DNA from: Promicromonospora umidemergens
GTDB taxonomy: Bacteria; Actinomycetota; Actinomycetes; Actinomycetales; Cellulomonadaceae
Assembly: GCF_024171995.1 (NCBI RefSeq)
Contig: NZ_JAMTCT010000017.1
Location: 62,001 to 126,000, forward strand
DNA: 64,000 nt
Direction of reading: 5' to 3'
In this document: positions 10,501-17,809 of the stretch, piece after piece
Layout of the letters: each line of letters starts with the position of its first letter
Position numbering within the stretch: position 1 is the first letter of the stretch
The notes under the pieces: model-generated
The model's database searches: none
Told to the model about the DNA's origin: nothing
The model's input: only the letters and a program-made list of their open reading frames with translations
Position numbers and translations under genes: made by a program

Positions 10501-10937
10501 GGGACACGCTCGAGTCGAGCATGGAGGTCTGGATCAACGGCCGAAAGGTCGGCGGCGACGTCTCCACGAACCCGACCAAGGCCACCCGGGACGTCGGCGG
10601 CGTCGACGGCCCGACCATCGACGACGGGACCGGCCGGCAGGTGCCTCTGGTCGGCGAGGAGCTCTACACCGGCGGCGTCAGCTGGATGCGGCCGCGCGCG
10701 GACGTGAGCGAGTACCTCGTGGACGGCGAGAACGAGATCGTCATCGACTACTACTCCGCGCTGTCGAACGTACAGCTCGACCGCGGAGCGGCGCGTGTCA
10801 CGAAGAACGCCAGCGGCTGGTGGGGATACGACATCGACTACCTGAGCTTCGGCCCGCGGCAGGCGAAGATCGTCCCCTTCGTGGAGGTCCAGTACGACGA
10901 CACCTCCCCTGAGCAGGAGGCCTCCGACCGGTCCTGA
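7563..10937 (+). CDS. Secreted GH106-like glycoside hydrolase (alpha-L-rhamnosidase family), copy 2
   Basis: A 1124-residue paralogue of the preceding gene, collinear over the whole length and with long identical runs (for example VRWWLGDASHTDETLLEEIQ). The signal peptide and linker differ in sequence (LLPIVALALSAGVSLPAAA, with Ala cleavage sites). One clear indel is visible: copy 1 has about 15 extra residues (HPGGGSEFQGPISHA) where copy 2 reads STGDGFTWW. ATG 7563 follows GGGAGAA at 7552-7558; upstream frame overlap with copy 1 is spurious. The two genes form a tandem duplication likely transcribed together, and they may have split substrates or linkages. The same family caveat applies as for copy 1. 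Confidence 0.72.
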   Translation: MSHRNAQVVRTRAGRSRKTLALLPIVALALSAGVSLPAAAGDVAVPPSAVTAAATGSDSGFAKELESRYIDPDRVYSTDVRWWLGDASHTDETLLEEIQALYDAGFRGVELCMQDDAAADDADYAYGTEMWGHKWNLMMNRLLDLGMGVYLTSGTNWSTSNVPGLDPTSQAAMQNLTLGTGTVEAGGTLTSLVAPVEEDRHEGAAFVSAYAYRVVEGRTVDPESFVDLSEQVTQGADVWSQELDWTPPDDGTYRVFGLWTQGTFQTSTPSAEPSYATNYFDERGVEALKTFWEEHYLADPALREKILDGDVQLFMDSLEMSTGDGFTWWTEDMAEQFRERKGYDITPYLFLIEGVGNEWSNPYHSVATAGTYKLDGAEDQRQRVINDYQDVLTQLYRERMLQPMKTWLNSVGIETRAQISYGQPLEMSEPSMDVDYPETENRNQYNQVDMFRYWTGGAKLENKVLSSETTALEFGANATQQLRLQDAYSQFASGIQRTVWHIWSAGYGYSGYDWPGYEASRFRGFALMADRFPASETYDELNAHLGRVQQLMQTGESRTDVGFVQQKFVHGMAYGGGTGDDNRAMNWQLAHQGLQYRSTELQDNGYTYDYFSPDFLFDDDVSFDKKTQTIEKAGYKAVVLYQDWLDVDGAKRILDWARKGLEVVVLEDAGSRTPFNDDRDGKLRRVMDKLKGLDTVRTASVADLPDGGYFSTDPGGYDDNVLEQLQDLGVEPYSGFSEPNLQLLTQTRQDDDGNQYLYAYNYDDGSYAHNSHKESVRNAEIGTSIQTDIVQDGLFVPHSIDAWTGEVTELADYRWENGRTIVPIDLDYNDIRLLAFEKVDDERLHVEATNADSARAVSDGVVVRATQSGEVTTELSSGASFEDAVEVPAAYDISDWDLTVRSWRPNEESGDLVRTETIGGLTTTNRKTSTDITPIDVELDTLATWDKIPEVGKAVSGTGHYEATFEWDADAASGAYLDLGDTLESSMEVWINGRKVGGDVSTNPTKATRDVGGVDGPTIDDGTGRQVPLVGEELYTGGVSWMRPRADVSEYLVDGENEIVIDYYSALSNVQLDRGAARVTKNASGWWGYDIDYLSFGPRQAKIVPFVEVQYDDTSPEQEASDRS

Positions 10938-11044
10938 GCCGCGCCCTAGTTGAAAGTGCAACGGCGTGGAGCCGGACCGGGACCTCGGATGGTTCCAGTT
11001 CACCGACCCCGACGAGCTCGCCTCGTAGGCTCACCGAGCCGGCT

Positions 11045-11087
11045 GAACGCCCTGTCGCCCCCGACGAACCGGGACGCCAGGGCGTTC
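11045..11087. terminator. Inverted repeat between convergent GH106 and esterase genes
   Basis: GAACGCCCTG at 11045-11054 pairs perfectly with CAGGGCGTTC at 11078-11087 (10-base stem, 23-base loop). Its place between convergent genes suits a bidirectional terminator. The rest of the 274-base gap includes a short coding-like patch at about 10964-11027 (reads EPDRDLGWFQFTDPDELAS then stop) that may be the tail of a lost gene. Confidence 0.4.
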
Positions 11088-11211
11088 GGCTCACCCCAGG
11101 ACGTCACCTCGCGGGGAGGCGGCGGTCCGGAGGGGGCACGGCCCACCAGGAGCGGCGGTGCGCCGACGGGGTGGACCCGCCGACCGCACCATGCTCGGCG
11201 CCCCCGCGCCG

Positions 11212-13572
11212 CTATGCGTCGGCACCCTCCGTGAACAGTCGGGGGAGGAAGTCGATGAGCGACTTCTGCCAGACGTCCCAGCTGTGCGGACCCGGGACGA
11301 TGGGCGCGAACTCGTGGTTCACCCCGCGGCTCTCCATGGCCGCGATCAGCTGCATCGTCGCGCCGAAGGTGAAGTCCTGCACGTCACCCGAGTAGACGCG
11401 CAGCAGCTGCGTGCCCTCGTTGATGGCCTCGACGTCCGCGTTGGCCGGCGGCGCACCGAACGCCGACATGGCGCCGATGTAGCCGAACTCGCCCGGGTGT
11501 GCCCAGAGCGTGCTGAGCGTGTGGCCCGAGCCCATCGAGAGGCCCGCCAGAGCGCGCTGGTCACCCTGGGAGCTGACGTTGAACTGTTCCTCGGCGGACG
11601 GCGCGATGCGCGTCGTGATCTCCGTGGGGAAGTCCACGCCGTTTCCGTTGGCCATGACGACCACCATCGGCACGATGTTGCCCCGCAGGTAGTGGTTGTC
11701 GAGGATGCGTTGGACGTATCCCACCTCGACCCAGTCGCTCCACGTCTGCCCGCCACCGTGCTGCAGGTAGAAGACCGGGTACTCCTCGGCACGGTCCGCG
11801 TCATAGTCCGGGGGCGTCCACACGTTCGCCGAGCGCTGCTCGCCGCCGCCTGCGGTGCTCGGGTAGGTCATGACGCTGACCTCGCCGCGTGCCTCGGCCG
11901 GCACCTCCGCGGTGTACTGACCGCGGATCGTGTCGCCCTCGGCGGTGAAGGTGCTCCACATCGGCTCCGAGAGCACCGTCGTGGGGTTGTCGGCGTCCTT
12001 GTGGTCGACGCCGTCGACCACGAACTTGTAGTAGTAGGAGCCGCCCTCGACGGCCAGCGAGAGCCGCCAGGAACCGTCGTCCTGCTTGACCATGTGGGTG
12101 CGCGGCCAGCTTCCGGCCGGGCCGAAGTTGCCCCAGACGGTGATGTTGTTCGCATCGGCAAGCTCCGGGCCGAGCTCGAAGGTGACGACGCTGTTCTCGT
12201 CGACCCACGGCGTCGGGGTCGTGCCCGGCGCCGGCAGCTCGTGCTGCACGAACGGCAGGTGTCCCTCGCTCGGTCCCTCGTCGTCGACCTCCTGGAAGAT
12301 GCGTCCAGCGAAGTCGTGCAGGTTCTTCTGCCACGTGTCCCACGTGCCGCCCGTCACGGGGTCCGACCCGTCGGGCTGGAACTCCACGCCCGCGTTCGTC
12401 AGCGTGTCGGCCAGCGCGACCGTGTCGTTGTACGCGGGGTCGGTGACGTTACCCGCGTACAGGCGGATGACGTCGGTCGAGCCGTTGATCTGCTTGGCCT
12501 TGCCCCGCGAGAGCGCCTTGTCGTAGCCGCCCGAGAACGAGCCGACGCCTCCGAACTCTCGCGGCTTGGCGACCAAGGCGCTCAGGGCCAGCTCGCCACC
12601 GCGGCCGATTCCGGCGATCGCGCGGCCCGACCCCTCGTCGGAGACGTTGAACGCACGCTCGACGGCGGGCAGCAGCTCCTTCGTCACGCCGGCGGGGCTC
12701 GGTGCGTCGGCGTCTCCCATGACGACCACCATCGGCTCGGCGTCCCCGTCGAGCGTGAGGTTGTCCATGATCTGGCCGAGCCGGCCCAGCTCCACCCACT
12801 CGCGGTGGCTCTGCCCCTCGTCCTGCAGCAGGTACAGCACCGGGTACTGCTCTGCGCGTTCCGCGTCGTAGTCCGGTGGCGTCCAGACGAGCGCTTCCTT
12901 CTCGTGCTTCGGTCCCTTGCCGTACTCGACCGTCTCGAGGTCGCCGCCGCCGGCCACGTCGTCGAGCCACTCCGCACCCGGTCCGGGGACGAACATGGTG
13001 CTGTAGGTGGGCTTCGACGTCACTTCCTGGGGCGCGTCGGGGTTGCGGAAGCCGACCGCGTCCTGGTTCGTAGCGGGGCGCGCGGCGTACTGGTAGTAGT
13101 ACAGACCGGGCTCGAGGGGTCCGAGCGTGGCGGTCAGGTTCGACCCGCTGGTCCCCATGTTGAGGTCGGTCCAGGCCTTGCCCGGGCCGAAGTTCCCCTG
13201 CACCGCGACGGGGCCGTCCCCGATGCCGGTCGCCTCGGTCACCGCTGCGCGGGGCACCGTGAAGCGGTAGACATCCGAGATCGGGTTGTTCGGCACCTCG
13301 CTCACCCAGGGGTCAGCGCTGACCGCTTGCGCGGCAGCGGACGGCGCGACGAGCAACGCCCCCGTCACCACCGCGGTCGCGGCCGCAGCCGCGAGCGTTT
13401 GTCGTCCTCGTCGGATCGTGTGGGCCGGCCTTGCCTGAGATTCCATCCCCGTTGGCTTGCCTCTTGCAGGGCTCGCCTGAGCGACGGGTGCCAGGCCTGC
13501 GAGGACGGCGAACGTGGCCGAGGCGACTGCTTCCTGGCCGAGGTGAGCGGCGGTGCGGAACCTTCGAGTCAT
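11212..13572 (-). CDS. Secreted two-copy CE1-type esterase with an inactive first copy
   Basis: A 786-residue exported protein built as beta-sandwich/esterase/beta-sandwich/esterase. Starch-binding-like E-set domains (about 88-185 and 455-545) each precede an alpha/beta-hydrolase unit of the feruloyl/acetylxylan esterase D type (about 200-430 and 560-786). The second unit has GLSMG with Ser679 and GPHSW with His763. At the matching places the first has GIGRG (Gly323 for Ser) and GGTWDTW (Thr410 for His), so it should be dead as a hydrolase. ATG 13572 has AAAGGAG at the right spacing. A second hydrophobic leader begins at an in-frame ATG at 13446 (MESQARPAHTIRRGRQ), so either start could give the exported form. 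Likely removes acyl groups from plant polysaccharide, beside the GH106 pair. Confidence 0.85.
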   Translation of the reverse strand: MTRRFRTAAHLGQEAVASATFAVLAGLAPVAQASPARGKPTGMESQARPAHTIRRGRQTLAAAAATAVVTGALLVAPSAAAQAVSADPWVSEVPNNPISDVYRFTVPRAAVTEATGIGDGPVAVQGNFGPGKAWTDLNMGTSGSNLTATLGPLEPGLYYYQYAARPATNQDAVGFRNPDAPQEVTSKPTYSTMFVPGPGAEWLDDVAGGGDLETVEYGKGPKHEKEALVWTPPDYDAERAEQYPVLYLLQDEGQSHREWVELGRLGQIMDNLTLDGDAEPMVVVMGDADAPSPAGVTKELLPAVERAFNVSDEGSGRAIAGIGRGGELALSALVAKPREFGGVGSFSGGYDKALSRGKAKQINGSTDVIRLYAGNVTDPAYNDTVALADTLTNAGVEFQPDGSDPVTGGTWDTWQKNLHDFAGRIFQEVDDEGPSEGHLPFVQHELPAPGTTPTPWVDENSVVTFELGPELADANNITVWGNFGPAGSWPRTHMVKQDDGSWRLSLAVEGGSYYYKFVVDGVDHKDADNPTTVLSEPMWSTFTAEGDTIRGQYTAEVPAEARGEVSVMTYPSTAGGGEQRSANVWTPPDYDADRAEEYPVFYLQHGGGQTWSDWVEVGYVQRILDNHYLRGNIVPMVVVMANGNGVDFPTEITTRIAPSAEEQFNVSSQGDQRALAGLSMGSGHTLSTLWAHPGEFGYIGAMSAFGAPPANADVEAINEGTQLLRVYSGDVQDFTFGATMQLIAAMESRGVNHEFAPIVPGPHSWDVWQKSLIDFLPRLFTEGADA

Positions 13573-13612
13573 CTGCGTGCTCCTTTGCACGAGTGCGATC
13601 CGGTCGGGCTGG

Positions 13613-13628
13613 ACTTTAACGTTAAAGT
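13613..13628. promoter_or_regulatory. LacI-type operator upstream of the esterase
   Basis: ACTTTAACGTTAAAGT is a perfect 16-base palindrome centred on CG, 41 bases before the esterase start. This strongly resembles a LacI-family operator. It also argues that the coding start is downstream at 13572, not at the longer open-frame start at 13641. The sequence differs from the palindrome at 3859-3870, so a different regulator is likely. Confidence 0.65.
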
Positions 13629-13698
13629 TGAGGCGCGACAAGGCCTCCTCGTCACCAGGCGCGACGTCGGGTTCCAGAGACTGATGGACCTGGCACTC

Positions 13699-14262
13699 CT
13701 ACGAGGAATAGTCGCTCTCGTCGTACTGGTCGAGGGACAGCAGCCGGCGGATCGCGTCCGCAGCGGCCTGATCGTCGTGCTCCAGCGCGGCCAGCACTGC
13801 GGTGACCATGTCCTCGGACGTCGCCGCGATGGTAGCCGCCTCCCACGACGGAACCGCCTGCTTACCCGCGTCGGCCAGGCTCAGGGCGTGCCGCTCGACC
13901 TTGGCCGGCCACCGCGCTCCGCGCAGCACCTTCATCTCCGCGCGCAGCGCTGCCAAGGTCGCTGTCGCGTGCTCCCGCTGGACATCGACGGGTTGCCCCG
14001 TGTTGATCGCCGTCTCCAGCTCCTCGAGCGCCTCGTTGTACGGGCGGACGATCTCCAGGTAGCGGACGGCGGCCTCCTCGGCACCGAGACGCGGCGGCTC
14101 CGACGGCGGCGCGGAGGCCGGACCGGACGTCTGAGGCGTCGGCGTGGCCGGTTCCGCCGTCTGAGCCGTCGGCGCGGCCGGTTCCGCCGCGCCGTCCGCG
14201 GTGCTTGCGCACCCGCTCGCGAGCAGCAGGACCAAGGAGGTGGTGATCAGGCGGCGCATCAT
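13699..14262 (-). CDS. Small lipoprotein of unknown function
   Basis: A 187-residue protein with a clear lipobox, LLLASGC, after an n-region MMRRL, so it is probably diacylated and membrane-anchored outside the cell. Residues 22-60 form a Pro/Ala/Thr/Glu-rich linker. The remainder is predicted largely helical (about 62-187: acidic and alanine-rich, with YLEIVRPYNEALEELE). The fold resembles four-helix extracytoplasmic proteins, but I do not recognise a family. The second ATG at 14259 has better spacing from GGAG than the first. It lies upstream of the esterase on the same strand, but the esterase has its own operator. Confidence 0.75.
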   Translation of the reverse strand: MMRRLITTSLVLLLASGCASTADGAAEPAAPTAQTAEPATPTPQTSGPASAPPSEPPRLGAEEAAVRYLEIVRPYNEALEELETAINTGQPVDVQREHATATLAALRAEMKVLRGARWPAKVERHALSLADAGKQAVPSWEAATIAATSEDMVTAVLAALEHDDQAAADAIRRLLSLDQYDESDYSS

Positions 14263-14345
14263 GCTCCATCAAAAAAGGGGCAGGCAGGACACCGAAACCT
14301 AGCGCAAACCGGCGTCACCGTGGCCCGGGACCGGGCCCCGCCGGC

Positions 14346-15284
14346 TCACACCAGCTCGACACCGTCGGCCTGCGGCCCCCGGTCACTCTGACGCACCTTG
14401 AAGCGGACCCGGTCACCCTCCTCCAGGAACTCGGTGCCCCGCACGACCGAAACGTGGACGAACAGGTCCGCGCCCCCGGCGTCGGGGGTGATGAAGCCGA
14501 AACCGCGCTCCGTGTCGTAGCGCGCGACGGTGCCCTCACCTCCGCGCACAGGCCCGCCGGATGCCGCGGGACGGCCCGATCGGCCGCGGTCCGTGGCCGC
14601 GCGAGCAGTCCCGGAGCCGCGCACGAGCTGCACGTTGCGGGCATTCGGCCCCTTGTCGCCGTCGACGACGTCGTACGTCACGCGTGCACCCTCGGAGAGC
14701 TCGGTCAACCCGGAGCCGAGCGCACGGACGTGGACGAAGACGTCCTCGCCACCCGAGTCGGGAGCGACGAACCCGAAGCCCTTGGTGTCGTCGTACCAGG
14801 ACACCGTGCCGTCGGCGCCGTCCGCGCCGGTGGATGCGGACTTCGCAGCCTCCGCCCCGAGCGGTAGCAGATGGTCCGCCTGCAGGCCCTTCTCCCCGTC
14901 GACGACGAGGAACGCCACCCGCTGCCCCTGCGAGATCACACCGCCCCCGACGATGGCCGAGCTGTGCACGAAGATCTCGCCGCGACCGTCGTCGGGCGTG
15001 ACGAAGCCGTATCCCTTGGCCGGCTCGTACCAGGTGACGGTGCCGAGCACGCCAACGGGCGCGTCAGCGGCCCGGTCGCCCGTGACACGGACGCGGCGCG
15101 CCTGCGGGCCACGCTCACCCTCGCCCACCTCGAACTCGACGGCCTGCCCCTCGCGGAGTAGCTTCGGTCCGTCGTCGCCGACGACCTCGGACGCATGCAC
15201 GAACAGGTCCTCGGCCTCGTTCCCGAGGTCGATGAAGCCGAACCCTCGGTCGGCGTCGAACCATCGGACAGTTCCCTCGGGCAC
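14346..15284 (-). CDS. Protein of four tandem cold-shock domains
   Basis: A 312-residue protein made of four CspA-type OB folds at about 4-67, 81-138, 159-218 and 251-312, joined by short Ala/Gly/Arg linkers. Every copy keeps RNP1 (GFGFI 14-18, GYGFV 91-95, GFGFV 169-173, GFGFI 261-265) and RNP2 (LFVH 27-30, IFVH 104-107, VFVH 182-185, LFVH 274-277). All four should therefore bind single-stranded RNA or DNA. Ordinary bacterial Csps are single domains of about 67-70 residues, so this is a large bead-string version, perhaps an RNA chaperone that binds one long strand. GTG 15284 has AGGAG upstream. Monocistronic; expressed away from the TetR gene tail. Confidence 0.9.
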   Translation of the reverse strand: MPEGTVRWFDADRGFGFIDLGNEAEDLFVHASEVVGDDGPKLLREGQAVEFEVGEGERGPQARRVRVTGDRAADAPVGVLGTVTWYEPAKGYGFVTPDDGRGEIFVHSSAIVGGGVISQGQRVAFLVVDGEKGLQADHLLPLGAEAAKSASTGADGADGTVSWYDDTKGFGFVAPDSGGEDVFVHVRALGSGLTELSEGARVTYDVVDGDKGPNARNVQLVRGSGTARAATDRGRSGRPAASGGPVRGGEGTVARYDTERGFGFITPDAGGADLFVHVSVVRGTEFLEEGDRVRFKVRQSDRGPQADGVELV

Positions 15285-15439
15285 CTAAGACTCCTCATCT
15301 CGCAGACATTGCTGTCTTCCAGTGTCCCTGACAGAACCACAGACGGGTGCGTCCAGCCGTTTCCGGCGTAGCACTCGGCTTGCATCCGCACTTTCCGTAG
15401 GGCGCGCCTGTGGCGCGTGAACCGGGGCGCGCCGCGGCT

Positions 15440-16039
15440 TCACGGAGCGGTTCCCCGGAGGAACTGGTCGACCGCGATCTCGATGAGCTCTTCCAGCCGT
15501 TCGGCGTCGATCAGCCCGTTGTTGACCAGCGTGGCGAGGCCGTTGATCGTCGCGTACAGGATGATGCCGATCTCCTCGATCGATCCGACCCGGAGGAGTC
15601 GCCGCTCCTGTCCTTCGCGGAGCAGGTCGACGAGCGGCTCGAACGCGACCTCGGCCGAGCGAGGCACACCTGTCCCTTCCGGCCGGTGCTTGGCCGCGTT
15701 CATCAGCTCCAGCAGGGCACGGTTCTCCATCGCGAAGTGAGCGAATGCCGATGTCGCCCGCTGGACGCGGGCGGCGAAGTCCGGGTCGCCGCTGGTGACG
15801 GCACGGCGGATTCGCTCGCCCAGGCGGACGTACCCGTTCTCCGCGAGCGCGTCGAGCAGGTCCTGGCGTTCGGGGAAGTGTCGTCGGGGCGCGCCATGGC
15901 TGACGCCCACCTCCCGGGCGAGATCGCGCAGCGACAGCTGCGCTGGGCCGTGGCTGCGCAGGCTGTGCTCGGCGGCTTCGAGGAGTGCGGCGCGAAGATC
16001 GCCGTGGTGGTAGCGGCGCTGCTCGGTCTGCTCGCTCAT
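15440..16039 (-). CDS. TetR family repressor, divergent from SDR-SnoaL operon
   Basis: A 199-residue regulator. The N-terminal helix-turn-helix is seen from YHHGDLRAALLEAAE through LSLRDLAREVGVSHGAPRRHF, matching the TetR_N domain of the YHHGDLR subgroup. The ligand domain (about 85-199) ends in ATINGLATLVNNGLI. ATG 16039 is chosen because -35 TTGTCA (16075-16070) and -10 TACGAT (16052-16047) place the transcript start close to it, so the mRNA is likely leaderless. Upstream ATGs at 16048 and 16114 would lie inside the promoter. It probably represses itself and the divergent SDR gene through the GTAGGC-rich repeats between them. Confidence 0.85.
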   Translation of the reverse strand: MSEQTEQRRYHHGDLRAALLEAAEHSLRSHGPAQLSLRDLAREVGVSHGAPRRHFPERQDLLDALAENGYVRLGERIRRAVTSGDPDFAARVQRATSAFAHFAMENRALLELMNAAKHRPEGTGVPRSAEVAFEPLVDLLREGQERRLLRVGSIEEIGIILYATINGLATLVNNGLIDAERLEELIEIAVDQFLRGTAP

Positions 16040-16046
16040 GGGATTC

Positions 16047-16098
16047 ATCGTAGGTGGACATGTAGGCATTGACAACACAAGTAGGCGATGCCTACATT
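16047..16098. promoter_or_regulatory. Divergent overlapping promoters with TetR operator
   Basis: For the SDR: -35 TTGACA 16069-16074, 18-base spacer, -10 TACATT 16093-16098, then GTG at 16105. For the TetR gene, on the minus strand: -35 TTGTCA 16075-16070, 17-base spacer, -10 TACGAT 16052-16047, then ATG at 16039. The -35 boxes overlap. GTAGGCGATGCCTAC at 16081-16095 is a perfect hyphenated palindrome, and TGTAGGCAT at 16061-16069 pairs with ATGCCTACA at 16088-16096. One bound repressor could shut both promoters. Confidence 0.7.
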
Positions 16099-16104
16099 CG
16101 TGTC

Positions 16105-17031
16105 GTGACCTCATTCACCGCAACAGACATCCCGTCACAGGACGGCCGCACGATCGTCGTCACCGGAGCCAACGGTGGGATAGGTCGCGTCACCGCTTCC
16201 GTGCTCGCCGAGAAGGGGGCGCGTGTCGTCCTCGCGGTCCGCGACGTGGACAAAGGCCTGGCCGCGGCTGCGACGATGGCCGGCAGCCTCGAGGTGCGCC
16301 GTCTCGACCTGGCGGACCTGTCGTCGGTCCGCGAGTTCGCGGGGTCCTTCACGGAGCCCATCGACGTGCTGATCAACAACGCCGGCATCTCGATCCCACC
16401 GCTGACGCGGACCGTGGACGGGTTCGAGTCCCAGCTCGGGACGAACCACCTCGGCCACTTCGCGCTGACGAACCTGCTGCTTCCGCAGGTGAGCGGCCGG
16501 ATCGTCACGGTCGGGTCGCTCGTGCACCTCGTCGGCCGGATCGACTTCGCCGACCTCAACTGGACCGACCGGAAGTACCGCCCCTACGGCGCGTACGGAC
16601 AGTCGAAGCTCGCCAACCACCTTTCGGCCCACGAGCTGCAGCGCCGACTGACAGCTGCCGGCTCGTCGGTCATCTCGGTGGTGGCGCACCCGGGCATCGC
16701 GACGACGAACCTCATGGACGTCGAGGGCCGCGGCCTCCGGCATCGGATCGAGAAGTTCTTCGTCCAGTCGGTCGCCCACGCGGCCGAGGCGGGTGCGCTT
16801 CCGAGCCTCTACGCAGCGACCGCCGACGTCGCCGGCGACAGCTACATCGGCCCGAGCCGGATGATGGGTATGCGCGGTGCTCCTGCACCGGCCAAGCGTG
16901 CGGCGAAGACGAAGAACGCCGGGGACGCGGGGCGCTTGTGGGAGGAGTCCGAGAGGCTCACCGGCACTACTTTCCCGCTTGGGCGCATCCCATACCGACC
17001 AGTGATCGCAACGGAAGGAACATCCTCATGA
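16105..17031 (+). CDS. NAD(P)-dependent short-chain dehydrogenase (retinol dehydrogenase-like)
   Basis: A 308-residue SDR. The cofactor motif TGANGGIG lies near residue 18, NNAG near 90, and the active site YGAYGQSK with Tyr and Lys near 155-163, followed by HPGIATTNL. It should oxidise or reduce an alcohol/carbonyl; substrate unknown. GTG 16105 is taken as the start of a leaderless mRNA from the promoter just upstream; a TTG at 16069 would overlap the -35 box. The last codons overlap the next gene by 4 bases (ATGA), so SDR and SnoaL proteins are translationally coupled and repressed by the divergent TetR protein. Confidence 0.87.
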   Translation: MTSFTATDIPSQDGRTIVVTGANGGIGRVTASVLAEKGARVVLAVRDVDKGLAAAATMAGSLEVRRLDLADLSSVREFAGSFTEPIDVLINNAGISIPPLTRTVDGFESQLGTNHLGHFALTNLLLPQVSGRIVTVGSLVHLVGRIDFADLNWTDRKYRPYGAYGQSKLANHLSAHELQRRLTAAGSSVISVVAHPGIATTNLMDVEGRGLRHRIEKFFVQSVAHAAEAGALPSLYAATADVAGDSYIGPSRMMGMRGAPAPAKRAAKTKNAGDAGRLWEESERLTGTTFPLGRIPYRPVIATEGTSS

Positions 17032-17507
17032 CCCTCGACACCGACCGCGCCGACATCATCGAGCTCTTCGGCCGATACGCCGACATCGCGGACACGAAGA
17101 ACTTCGACGACCTCCCGCCCCTTGTCCACGCCGACCCCTTCACCATGGACTTCGAGTCCGTGACCGGGATGGCACCGCTGCAGACGTCGCTCGACGAGTA
17201 CGTCGCGGCGCTGAGCGGCGCCTTCACGCCGTTCGTCGCCACCCACCACAGCATCTCCGGCCACGTCGTCACCGTCGACGGCGACCGCGCCACCGCCCAC
17301 GCCCACGTCCGCGCCGAGCACTGGGTGCCGGACGACGTCGCAGCAGGTGGCCCGAACCGGTGGCTGGTCGTCGGCTTCTACGACAACGAGGCAGTGCGCA
17401 CCGAGCACGGCTGGCGGTTCAGCAAGGTCAAGCTCACCGCCGCCTACCAGGAGAACACGCACCTCCTCGCCGGAGCGGCCTCCGACGAGTTGGCGGAGCA
17501 GCGCTGA
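17028..17507 (+). CDS. SnoaL-like/NTF2-fold protein
   Basis: A 159-residue cone-shaped alpha+beta domain of the SnoaL_4 type. It begins with a helix (RADIIELFGRYADIADTKNFDDL) and continues with the strand pattern of ketosteroid-isomerase-like proteins (THHSISGHVVTVDGDRATAHAHVRAEHW). Such domains act as isomerases, cyclases or hydrolases on small hydrophobic molecules. The gene starts inside the SDR stop codon with GGAAGGAA at 17013-17020, so the two proteins probably act on the same compound. A 9-base tandem repeat begins 14 bases after its stop. Confidence 0.85.
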   Translation: MTLDTDRADIIELFGRYADIADTKNFDDLPPLVHADPFTMDFESVTGMAPLQTSLDEYVAALSGAFTPFVATHHSISGHVVTVDGDRATAHAHVRAEHWVPDDVAAGGPNRWLVVGFYDNEAVRTEHGWRFSKVKLTAAYQENTHLLAGAASDELAEQR

Positions 17508-17520
17508 CGCGAACCATGCC

Positions 17521-17588
17521 CCCTGTCCACCCTGTCCACCCTGTCCACCCTGTCCACCCTGTCCACCCTGTCCACCCTGTCCACCCTG
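17521..17588. repeat. Tandem 9-base repeat, 7.5 copies
   Basis: CCCTGTCCA is repeated seven times without error, plus a partial copy. It lies just downstream of the SnoaL gene and is not in a supported gene. The period is a multiple of three, so open frames run through it, but they have no other coding support. The remaining gap to 17810 contains an AT-rich patch near 17642-17660 that may hold the promoter of the next gene. Confidence 0.9.
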
Positions 17589-17809
17589 GCGGACATCGCG
17601 GGCACCGGGGTTCAGGCGGTCAGGTCGCATCTTTTGCGCTCTGTTTGTTATAAGTTCGATGGACTCGTATCGTTCCGAGTGCTTCGGCCCGTCGGCTCAC
17701 ACCCAGAGCGCGCAGGTGGTCGGGGTTGGAGCGGGCCGAGGCGACGACGCCTTCGAGCCGGCTCCTTCACAGAACCGGCCGTAGTCTGGCCTCGTGCAGA
17801 GGAGCACAC

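Noticed and set aside
10964-11027. Short gene ending EPDRDLGWFQFTDPDELAS after GH106 copy 2
   Set aside because: About 20 codons between stops, with no ribosome site and no recognised family; mentioned only as a possible tail of a lost gene.
11158-14391. A plus-strand open frame of about 1077 codons opposite the esterase, lipoprotein and cold-shock genes
   Set aside because: Its product is Arg/Val/His-rich low-complexity sequence with no domain. It is the antisense shadow of clear minus-strand genes with signal peptide, lipobox and CSD motifs.
17521-17588. CRISPR-like array
   Set aside because: The unit is 9 bases with no spacers; it is a simple tandem repeat, and no cas genes are near.
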